From Owenia fusiformis (taxonomy: Eukaryota > Annelida > Polychaeta > Sabellida > Oweniidae): 64,000 nucleotides of DNA. Made by a program: the position numbers and the translations under genes. The stretch lies in the NCBI GenBank assembly GCA_903813345.2, contig CAIIXF020000002.1:25742455-25806454 (forward strand). Reading direction: 5' to 3'. How positions within the stretch are numbered: the first letter of the stretch is position 1; the number at the start of each line of letters is the position of its first letter. This document shows positions 37,570 to 47,812 of the stretch, piece after piece. The notes under the pieces were generated by a model. That model was not told the origin of the DNA. It did no database searches and saw only the letters and a program-made list of their open reading frames with translations.

Positions 37570-37927
37570 GTAAGAACTAAAATATCTGTGTTTAGATTTA
37601 AACATAATTGTAATTTTAAATTGAGCTTAAATATTCCTTAATTATACAAATCCAGTGTCTCCACAAACATTTTTTGTGGAATTTCTGAATTCCGTCTTTT
37701 TCTTTGTTTTTTTTTCATACAAATTGTTCCATTTAAAGTAGTTATTGAGTATGTTTGTTTGTTTGTTTATTTGTTTTGTTTTACCATATTGAATTGGTTG
37801 TTTCTTTTATTCCCGAAAATCAATCGGAGCAACAAACATTCAATAAACAAAATATCTAACTATAATCTATCGCTCAAGAGTTGCAAATAAGCTTTCACGA
37901 AGTCTAGGGCGGCATTTTATGTTACAG

Positions 37928-40900
37928 ATGAAGAGCTTAATGCGTATGCTGACGATTCTCGCTGTACTTGCCACAACAAAATCCCAATCAACTGCGGATT
38001 CAGGTACAACAGTGATTGATAGTATTACAACTACCAATACAACGACAGTTGCTGATACTATTACTTCGGACACTACAACAGTCACAGATACTACCTTCTC
38101 TGATGATATAACAGTTGATGATACTAGTACCACTGATGATATAACAGTTGATGATACTTCTACCACTGATGATATAACAGTTGATGATGCGACTACTGCT
38201 GGTCTTACAACAGTTGCTGATACGACTACTGCTGGTATAACAACACTTGCTGATGCGACTACTGCTGGTCTTACAACAGTTGCTGATGCGACTACTGCTG
38301 GTATAACAACAGTTGCTGATGCGACTACTGCTGGTCTTACAACAGTTGCTGATGCGACTACTGCTGGTATAACAACAGTTGCTGATGCGACTACTGCTGG
38401 TCTTACAACAGTTGCTGATACGACTACTGCTGGTCTTACAACAGTTACAGATACGACAAGTGCTGATCCTACAACAGTTGCTGATACGACCACCGCTGGT
38501 CTTACGACAGTTGCTGATACGACCACCGCTGGTCTTACAACAGTTGCTGATACGACTACTGCTGGTCTTACAACAGTTGCTGATACGACTACTGCTGGTC
38601 TTACAACAGTTGCTGATACATCTAGCGCTGGTCTTACAACAGTTGCTGATACCACCACCGCTGGTATAACTACAGTTGCTGATACGACCACCGCTGGTCT
38701 TACAACAGTTGCTGATACGACAAGCGCTAGTATAACTACAGTTGCTGATACGACTACTGCTGGTATTACAACAGTTGCTGATACAACTAGCGCTGGTATA
38801 ACAACAGTTGCTGATGCGACTAGCGCTGGTCTTACAACAGTTGCTGATACGACTAGCGCTGATATTACAACAGTTGCTGATACGACTAGCGCTGATATTA
38901 CAACAGTTGCTGATACCACCACTGCTGGTATAACTACAGTTGCTGATACGACTAGCGCTGATATTACAACAGTTGCTGATACGACTACTGCTGGTACATG
39001 TATAACAACAGTTGCTGATACGATAAGCGCTGGTATAACTACAGTTGCTGATGCGACTAGCGCTGGTCTTACGACAGTTGCTGATACATCTAGCGCTGAT
39101 ATTACAACAGTTGCTGATACCACCACTGCTGGTATAACTATAGTTGCTGATACGACTAGCGCTGATCTTACAACAGCTGGCGATAGTACTACTTTTGGTA
39201 CTACAACATCTGCTGATACTAGTACTACAACAGTTACGACCACAACGACCACGAAAATAGGCACTGCCACAACAGGTACCAGTACGGCAACGGGATCAAC
39301 TGACGGCGTGTCAAATCCTTTTCTGCAGTTTGATAGTAAGTACTATTACAGTTCTGCTTATTTAATGTCCCCTGCACTGGCCGATCTATGAGCTAACAAG
39401 GGGGGGGGGGGGGGGGTCACACTTGAAGTCAGTAAAAAAGTCCTGCGCTTGCGATGAAAACATTTTTGGGCCCTTAAAACTCAAAATTGGGCCCATATTT
39501 TGAAAACGCAAGGCTTATTTTTGGATAATTTGGCCTAAAAGGTACCAAAAAGGCCAAGTTATGCCCAAATGGCCCATTTTTGAGGCCCTACAATTGATTG
39601 CAAATGATTGCATATATTTCTTTCATACCACATTTACATATATTCGTTACGTGATTATTTGTCACACGTTTCTCATAAAATTGTGTATTTTCAGCTACAA
39701 ATAAGTTTCCCTGGATTCGTACTTATCAAAATATTTTATTTATAGTTACTACTAAGTTTCCCTATTGTTCAAGTGATGCCAACTGCGGACCTGGAGCAAA
39801 ATGTATGAAAGCGCACAATAGTTGCCCAGACAACACAAAGATTTGTCTATGTGAATACGGAAGAACACTCTTCAATGGTGTATGTGTACCAAGTATGTAA
39901 AATTGTTACCCTATGAAAGTGAAATGACTATCGTTGGCAAACTTGCTTGGAAAATGTAACGGTGATCTTTTTTAAAAAAGTATCTATTCCCAAATATATG
40001 TTTTTGTCATCTGCGTCATATTGAAGATTTTAGTGTTAAGATGTCTTTTGTTGAAATGGCAGGAATTTTTTGAAAATTAAGAGTTCTTCCGCAATTGATC
40101 GAATTGAGACGTTTAATCTGAAATTCTACTTGTATTGGGCCTAAGAGCCGATTAGGCAAATGTCAATATTTGATGTTTTAAATATATTTCAAATACTGTA
40201 TATATCAAATGTGAAACTAACTTTGAATTTTGAGCCATTTCTGACACCATTGTAACCCAAGTAAACCACTTCGTACGTACATTTGTAAAGTGTCAATTTT
40301 TAGTCATCATAAATGGCGCCCCCTGTCGACAAATTACTGAAGCTACAACAGGAATAACAACCTCAGACTGTGACACAAGGCGAGGCCTCCAATGTGGCCC
40401 CAGTGGCGTTTGTCAGTGCGTTTCTCCATATAGTTCTAAGAGGGACAAGGAAGGCGTCACAAGATGTTTAAAGGCCAAGATATCAGAGGCATGTACAAGT
40501 AACGATGACTGTGGAGATTATTTAAGTTAGTACAAGTTTCTGCCTTAGTTTATATTTTAAATACGTTGGTACTTGAAGTAATTAAGAATCAATAAAATTT
40601 TAAAAATAAACGCATTTAACACATTTGTGCGTGTATAAATAACAATACAGAGGGAAGCAAGGCATGTCACCACAAGTTATTGGAAGTTGTAAGATTCATT
40701 TTTGTTACAGACGTTGGGACACGAACGCCGAACACCGTTCACAAAAAAGTTGGAGACTATCACAATATGTCACCACTCATGGTGGGGTGACACAAAAATG
40801 AGAATATGCGACCTCGTACTGTTGGCTTGCATTTAGGTATACCTTTGGTATTTTTTAGCCTGCAGCAGTAACAACACGTGCGTTTGTGAAGAAACTTATT

Positions 40901-42158
40901 TCGAAGACGAGACTGTAGAGTACGGGTGTGCACCGGGTAAGTCAGGGATAGTCTATTTATACCATTATTTGACGTGTTTTCAAGGATACAACACATTTGG
41001 AGCAGTTTTACTAGGTTCAACGTACACATTATAGGTGAAAACAATGTCTTTTTAAAAAGGATCCCTTTTTGAAAATTTGAGTTCACTTTTTTCAAAATCT
41101 GATATTTTTCAATTAACCACTATTTTTCAAACGAGATATTTTCGAAAGATGGACCTTCTAATGAAATTGAAGTAAAAACATCAATTGTTTAAAAAAAAGA
41201 ATTCAAAATTTACCGCCAGTTAACAGAATAAGCGATAAAATTATTCTTTTCAGGTCGCACTGGTGACAAATGCGGAGCATCTAATGGAAACAAAGCATGT
41301 GATACAGCAAATGGTTACATATGTGATGGCTCTTCATCAGACTCGAAATGTGTCTGCGGTACAGGAAAATATGACTACACACTGACAGTTGCCAAACATA
41401 GGTACGATTCGATGAACTTCACCGTAAGAGCTTGTTCGACTGGTAAGTGTGTTTGGTAATTTCCACGCTAATAGCAAACTGAATTCAATATTATAAATAC
41501 AGGGGGGGGGAGAGATTGGGGTGGGGAATTCAGTGAAGGAGCTTAGATTAATTTAATAGGGGGAGGGGGGGGGGGTTAAAGCTTCAATCCCCTTTTTGAT
41601 AGAACGTGTACCACTGTGTGTACGCGAACGTGTGATACCTCATGTATAATTTTTTTATAATTTGGCCTAATATTAAGATATTGCCCAAAAAATTCCCGGG
41701 GTGATGGGCCAATCTGGATCCGCCATTGCAAGCTTTAATAAAAACTGAAGCTGTATCTCCCTATCTCTAAGGATTAATGAGTGAATTTAATATTCCAGCA
41801 ACGGGAGCCAGTGGCTGTCAAGTTGACTTCTCCACCGGTACATCCACAAGAGGCTGCGAAGAAACAGACGCTGTGTGTGTATTGTGCCCGCCAACGCCAA
41901 TGTCGCGGATTGCCGTTGGAACCTGTGAAAGGAGTGAGTACTTTTTTGAGAGTTATTCCATGAGAAAAGTACCAAGACGTAGTCCTAAATAAGATTTTTC
42001 GGGAAACCCTAAGTGATACATATTCGCAGAAAATAGCTTGTACTTTTGATATTTCTTTTGTAGAAGGAAACACGACAAGCGTAGATGGAGCCGGCTCCAT
42101 CGGGGTCAACGTAGCGACTGTTACCATAGCAACTATATTGGCTACCATGGTGACCTAA
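37928..42158 (+). CDS. EBM-C: mucin-like cysteine-rich surface protein, about 30 Thr repeats
   Basis: Seven coding exons: 37928-39335, 39746-39892, 40304-40525, 40859-40936, 41254-41442, 41799-41933 and 42064-42158, 757 residues, all introns phase 1. After the signal peptide (MKSLMRMLTILAVLATTKSQ), exon 1 encodes a Thr/Ala/Asp-rich mucin-like domain to residue about 455. It holds DDITVDDTSTT units, then about thirty TTVADTTTAGL/I units, then a Thr-only linker and VSNPFLQFD. This is a dense target for O-glycosylation. Exons 2-6 carry the family's cysteine modules (YCSSDANCGPGAKC, INGAPC, YFEDETVEYGC, GDKCGAS, CVLCPPTPMSRIAVGTC). The last exon is VDGAGSIGVN plus a hydrophobic end at VT, typical of a GPI signal with no cytoplasmic tail. 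The long antisense open frame over exon 1 is a by-product of the repeat. Function unknown; an extracellular adhesive, barrier or immune-type role is inference only. Confidence 0.82.
38206..39178 (+). repeat. 33-bp coding minisatellite in EBM-C exon 1
   Basis: About 30 tandem units of ACAACAGTTGCTGATACGAC plus TACTGCTGGTCTT (33 bases), frame-preserving and encoding TTVADTTTAGL/I. Variants (ACTAGCGCTGATATT, GCGACT, CCACCGCTGGT) are interspersed in higher-order order. One unit near 38995 carries an extra ACATGT that adds Thr-Cys. Confidence 0.92.
39400..39600. repeat. G-tract and GGGCCC-type fragment in EBM-C intron 1
   Basis: A run of about 15 G at 39400 followed by GGGCCCTTAAAACTCAAAAT and GGCCTAAAAGG segments, related to 33980-34205. 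It is non-coding. Confidence 0.4.
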
Positions 42159-43617
42159 ATAAGCTAGGGAATCCACAGCTGATAATGAAACCAGTCGACA
42201 TGATCGATGTGATAACATCAGAAACTCCGATACACATTGATGTGAAACGAAACTTTTTAAGGAATATTTCAAAATGCAACTTGATAGCACGATCTCATTC
42301 TTAATTAGCTGAATCAAGTAGAAACAACTCTGATACGAAGTACTGTGATAAAATTAACAATAGCTCAGTCATGTAAGCCAACAAAAACTGTATCCATTTC
42401 CATCCATTATATCCATTATAGAAAATTAAAGTGGATAATTTATAATATATACATATATTTTAAATATGTCTCTCATTTCATCATGTTTGTTGGTTAATCA
42501 ATGTTTAATTAAACCTTTCGTGGTTCGCTCTTTAATCGAGAAGGTACGAAAATATGTACTTAAAAAGCCCTCAAAAAGGACAAAATTTGATTGGTCATTA
42601 TTTTCAAAGGATACATTTCGCGTAGCTATTTGCGTGATCCGAAAGTTCTAAATCAAATTAATTACGCAATTTTATTATACGTCTTACAATTGACTCAAAT
42701 AAACAAAGTGTCGGTGTCTCACTCGTGTTGATATTTTATATTAATTCGTCCATAAAAAGGATGTAGTAGTTTCATTTATTTTCATGTATTCAGGAAACAT
42801 ACATTCACACAATCTTAAAACACATGAAATATTTATATTTTCTACAAAAATAATAAATAACAACTGAGATCTATTTAGTACAGTACCGCGTGTGGAGGGC
42901 AGACACAAGGGAGGGTCCAACAGTAGCAGTACTATAGATAGTGCTGCCATCTTTATAAAGTTACCAGACCCATTACAAATGGAAACACAAGTTAGTGAAT
43001 AAGTATCTTATGTATACAAAGTTGAATGCGATTAGAAATTCAGAGAGAAAGGCCTACAATGACTTGTCTTGTCTGAGTTCTCAAATTCATATAAGGAGCT
43101 ATTTAACAATCTTCATATACATGGATGGAGCTGTAATAGAATCCTCATATCCTTAATTGGAGTTGACACAATCTTCATGTTCATGAATGGAGCCATGGTA
43201 CAATCATCATATCCATGGATGGAGCCACAATCCAATCCTCATACCCATGGATGGAGCTACAATACAATCCTCATATCCATGGATGGAGCTGATACAATCA
43301 TCATGTTCATGAATGGAGATGTAATACAATTCTCATTTACATGGGTGAAGATATGATAGTTTTCATATCTATGTATGGAACAATAATTCAATCCTCATTA
43401 ATATAGGGAGTCAAGGTACAATCATCCTATCCATGTATGGAGTTATAATACAATTCTCATATTCATGAATCAAGCCATTATAGAAAGCTTATCCACCTGT
43501 ACCTGTTTTTCTCAATAAGTATAAGTACAACACATATATCCCTGTGCTCCAATATGGAACATACAATTGTACTAAAATTATTCCACAAATTAAACACATA
43601 AACTGTCTTTTGAAACA
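42159..43617. other. Spacer between EBM-C and ZMAT2 (convergent 3' ends)
   Basis: 3' flanks of EBM-C and ZMAT2. It contains imperfect tandem repeats at 43090-43480 (units of about 36 bases around CATATCCATGGATGGAGC and TACAATCCT). No exon is supported. Confidence 0.5.
43090..43480. repeat. Degenerate tandem repeat, about 36-bp unit
   Basis: Roughly ten imperfect units built on CTCATATCCATGGATGGAGC and ACAATACAATC, downstream of the ZMAT2 stop and possibly in its 3' UTR. Confidence 0.65.
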
Positions 43618-46600
43618 TCATTTCTTTGATGATCCAAACCCTGAGAAACCCATGAGAGCAGCCATATCTGGGTCCATATTACCACCAGTCTCTGTGTCAT
43701 CTGCCTTTCTTTTTTGGGCTTTACGTTTTTCTCGTCTGTATGCTCTTTGTTTTTCTTCCTGAAAAATAAAGTGATTGGCAACCTTGTATTATAAGAATAA
43801 CTAATTTTAGGTTTTTACAAGAGTTTTTAAAATGCTGATGATAATTCTGAATGTTAACTACTCTAGGTTTGAAACTTGTTTATTTAAACGGTCATATGGG
43901 TAACTTTTTAAATAGTGAGTCTGTCAAATGCTTTTTCTTTGTGGCCATAAATCTGCTCTAGGGATGGTGCAAAAATGCCATAACTGTTTATAAGTATTAT
44001 ATTAGAAAGGGAAATAAGACCCTGATCACACAAAAGCACAATCTTCATATAAAGGTGAACCTCTGTTGTGGTCTTTGACTGACATACGTCATGCCATATC
44101 ACCCTCTTGATTGGTTAAAAGTCATTTATTGATCAAGTGGCAAACAAACAAAATGGTGGACCAAAATTACGTAAACACACCTTGAACAAAATGAAATTTT
44201 TGCGTCAAACAATGATGATGCGAAAAGAGCTAATAATGAGTTGGACTAAGAACTATAATTAATCACCTCCTCATTATATATTGTATGTTCAGCCTCGTTT
44301 TGAAAGCCTTAGTGTTTGGAATAGGCATAAATCTTACCTCTTCTTTCAACTCTTTCATTCGCTCCTCAAAGTCATAATCCTTTTTCTTCTCTTCCATCTT
44401 CTTTTTATTGGCTTCAAATCGTTTCTTTACTTGATCTAGTGATGACCTTTCTACCCTCATTGACATCCCAAGATTTCTTTGATCTATAAAGAATCATAAA
44501 ATCATAATCAGTTTGCAAACAATCACATTTAGTCACATTCACTTTGCAAAGATTCATATTCAATCTTTAAACAATCATATTCAATCTGTTACTCATTCAA
44601 TTCAAGCTGCAAACAACCACATATAATCTGTTATCAAACAAATTCACTCCAAAAACAATCACATTCAATATGAAAACAGTCACATTCACTCTGTAGACAA
44701 TCACATTCAACATGACAACTATCACATTCAATCTATAAACAATCACACCAAGTATGGAAACTCCCAAACAACAAATACCATAACTGACCATATGATAAAA
44801 AAACCAATCAATTGGTAAACAGTCATTTTAATCTTCACCACAATGCAAGATCTAAATATACAACTTATTTTAACTTATAAACCTATGCACAGGTAGTACT
44901 TACGTTTTTTGCCATTGATGTGATCAAGAAAGTTAATGGAATCCTTGACGACACAGTCACATGCATTGCAATAGTACCTGGAAACGATAGATACATAATA
45001 CAGTTTGATTCCATATCAAATATCATAAATATTGAGAAATACATACTGAAAATGTTTGAATTTGATAACTTTATTTGTTTAACAAGATATGAATGTCAAT
45101 TCATCCGAAACAGTGTTAAGAGTTGGTTATGAAAACTGATTAAATTTGCTGAATTCGCATCTAATTTTCATGATTCCTTTTATTTTCATGTGGCACATCG
45201 ACTTGATTTATCATGTATTAATATAATACATCAATAGATGAAGTAGAACGCTAAACATTTATTTTTGACCCAGTGAAAGTTTATTCCCTAAACAATTCTA
45301 TAATACTTGTAACTTAAACTTACCCTCCTTGTTGAGACGATGGTGTAGTTTTTGTTATGACAGATGATTTCCCCAATTTAGAGTCAAGATCAACCTGGAA
45401 ATAAAACGAATGAAACAATATATATGAGACACCTACAATCTCATAGGAGAGGTGTAATGAGCAAAAAGCAGCACAATGCAGAGATTCCATATTTGGAGAT
45501 GAAGACGCATTATGATATGACAATCACTATTTTAGGTTGGAAGTTGGTGCATTTTAGAAGAAAGCTTTTAAGTGAGAGAGTAATGCTTCATGATCATTAG
45601 CTTAAGGTTAAACATTTATTGCCTAGCCGTCAATTTTGAGTTACAAATATCAGATTCAAAACCTTGTAGTACATGTAAAAGAGCAGAGCTAGTCACGCTG
45701 ATTCAAAAATATGTATAATTCCTAATTACCTTGTATTCTCTTGGCTTTAGGAGTTCTCTTTTAACTGGCTTTTCTTTTTTGCCCAAGGTTTCATCTAGGA
45801 GTGCCTGTGCTTCTTTCTCCAAACGCTCCTTGGCAACTTTCTCATATTCTGCTTTGTCCCATTTTCTTCTATGGTCCTCTACTGGTTTCTAAAATGGAAT
45901 TATATGCTATATTTAGATATTAGAAAACTGGCAATGTCAGACATTAGCAACATTTATGTCATTGTCATACTTGATATCGTTAGAACATCGACCATTCTAC
46001 TTGCTGTCATCATATGCAGGCAAGATCATCACTAAACAAATTGCTTATCGAGATGGGAGCTTATCTAACTTGACTTAGGATGAAGAACAAAGTAGAAAGA
46101 TGATTTGGGCTTGCCCAACTCAAACTGCATTTGACTTACTTCCTGCGAAAGCTATTGGATTTTGATATAATAGCTTTCCCACGGAGCATTTGGACAGCTC
46201 AATGATCGTGACCTTTGAAATCGAATTAAGTCGATCCGCGGCTTACTTTTGGTCTCTAACTGTGTCTTACATCAGTATCATCAATCCGTGTAAGTATCGG
46301 AGCGCTGGAGTACTTCTTTTTCGATCAAGACTTGTAATTGTTAGTCGAGTGATTCGTTTTACTGCCAAATTCCAATATGGCTGTTTCTGCTCGGACATTT
46401 TCGTAAATCTCCGGAGGTTGTCCGAACCTAACTAATTCTCAGAATTCATTTCGTTCGTTGCGTATCTCGCTCCTAGCAAACCGCCATATTGGAAATAGGT
46501 CTAAAAAACGTTCACTCGATGAACAATTTACAAGTCTTGATCGAAAAAGAAGTACTCCAGCGCTCCAATACTTACACGGATTGATGATACTGATGTAAGA

Positions 46601-47167
46601 CACAGTTAGAGACCAAAAGTAAGCCGCGGATCAACTTAATTCGATTTCAAAGGTCACTATTGATGAGCTGTTCACTTCTCCGTTTGAGAGCCATAAGTTT
46701 CAAAATCTAACATGGCTCTCGAAGTGAGTAACATTTGACTGTGTTGGAACATGGGCTCTACCACCTCTGATAGAGCCCATGGTTGGAAGAAGAGTAGCAA
46801 ATCACAACAATAGGGAAAACCAACCAACCAAGAAGGTAAAAAAGCAAGAATCTTGTTCAACTAGGACAAGATAAAGAAAAGAGGATCAGAACAATCATGT
46901 TAAAGATTGACGCTTAGATTCTGGTGTGCTTATTAGTGATTATTTTGAATTTATTGATGCTTTGGTCAAAATCTTGAAAAATGTTGGAAAAATATTCGAT
47001 GACAATAGAGGATATGTTTTATAAGATTACACACGCTAAAATCAGCCACGTTTTTGACAATAATAGTCTGAAGGTATTCCTGTATTAGGTACACACTTCT
47101 GTGATGCTTAATAATCGCTCATGTAGAACAAATTAGATCAAACACTCACCCCTCCGTATGCGGACAT
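43618..47167 (-). CDS. ZMAT2: Zinc finger matrin-type protein 2 (Snu23 homolog)
   Basis: Six exons on the minus strand: 47167-47150, 45888-45730, 45394-45324, 44977-44904, 44483-44338 and 43758-43618, 202 residues; the human protein has about 199. [38 protein letters not shown] and ITKTTP match ZMAT2. A matrin-type C2H2 finger follows: [19 protein letters not shown] with Cys86, Cys89, His102 and His108. Next come [31 protein letters not shown] and the C-terminal [15 protein letters not shown]2/Snu23 is a component of the U4/U6.U5 tri-snRNP and pre-catalytic spliceosome. The first exon codes only MSAYGG, and the finger is split by an intron. The gene is head-to-head with the FAM114A-type gene, with 645 bases between start codons. 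The 1.26-kb first intron holds a large foldback element. Confidence 0.95.
44500..44750. repeat. Degenerate tandem repeat in ZMAT2 intron
   Basis: Imperfect units built on ACAATCACATTCAATCTGTA, about 20-30 bases each, in the intron between the finger-completing exon and exon 4. Confidence 0.55.
46181..46684. mobile_element. 504-bp foldback element in ZMAT2 intron 1
   Basis: A near-complete palindrome centred near 46433. The left arm (ACGGAG ... CCGCGGCTTACTTTTGGTCT ... GGAGCGCTGGAGTACTTCTT) returns inverted in the right arm (AAGAAGTACTCCAGCGCTCC ... AGACCAAAAGTAAGCCGCGG ... CTCCGT). It has no transposase and resembles a foldback MITE. Confidence 0.75.
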
Positions 47168-47812
47168 TTTTGTAATTTTGACCGGAAACGTAATTCCGGA
47201 AGTAACTTCTGTGCGCATGCGTAAATAACGTCAACAAAACTGACGTGGAAGTAATATACGCATTGTTTTAGACGTTTTTCTCAGGTTTTGTCGTCATATG
47301 CTGTTAATTGTAAGTATGAATGGGTCACTGTTATATTTGACTTTCTTAACAATCCAAAATATAGTGTCTCAATTCATTAAAATTACGATGATTTGTCAGT
47401 AAAGAGAAGGATTTTTTTTAAAAAATTATCTTTTTTTATTTTTCTGGACAAAATAAATCCACTGGTAAGGCAGTAAAAAGAAGGCAGTGTGCTTTTTATT
47501 GTACCAAAACCAAAGTTTTTTATTTTCATAATCTATGATAGTGATTTGATTAATGTATATAAAATCAACAACACAAACAGCTGGAGATGATGTTGCACCT
47601 GGTAAAAATTTCAACAAAAAACATTTGAAAGGTTTGAATTTCAAGCCTTTCAAATGTTTTTTGTTGAAACGTCATTAAAAATCTCCTCGAAAATGCTAAA
47701 ATTGCAGGAAATAGTAACAACAAATGTTATTTGCGTATTAAGCTACTTGCGTGTAAATCTGGCTTAATTGCATTTTAAATTTGTTTTCAGTGAAAACTTT
47801 AGAATATTGATA
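47168..47812. promoter_or_regulatory. Bidirectional promoter region, ZMAT2 / FAM114A
   Basis: The divergent start codons are 645 bases apart. No TATA box is evident. CCGGAAACGTAATTCCGGAAG near 47181 contains two CCGGAA/TTCCGG sites typical of ETS-bound, TATA-less housekeeping promoters. A splice acceptor (TTGTTTTCAG) at 47790 shows that the FAM114A start codon lies in a second exon, so its first exon is non-coding and upstream. Confidence 0.55.
47609..47669. other. Perfect 24-bp stem hairpin
   Basis: TTTCAACAAAAAACATTTGA (continuing AAGG) is perfectly complementary to the sequence ending 47669, with a 13-base loop. It lies between the ZMAT2 and FAM114A starts, probably in the FAM114A 5' UTR intron. 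Confidence 0.6.

Noticed and set aside
37867-39270. A 467-codon open frame antisense to EBM-C exon 1
   Set aside because: It mirrors the 33-bp repeat, whose unit is stop-free in more than one frame. The sense strand has a signal peptide, splice sites and homologous paralogs.
46190-46435. An 81-codon plus-strand frame
   Set aside because: It lies within one arm of the ZMAT2 intronic palindrome and has no homology or splice support.
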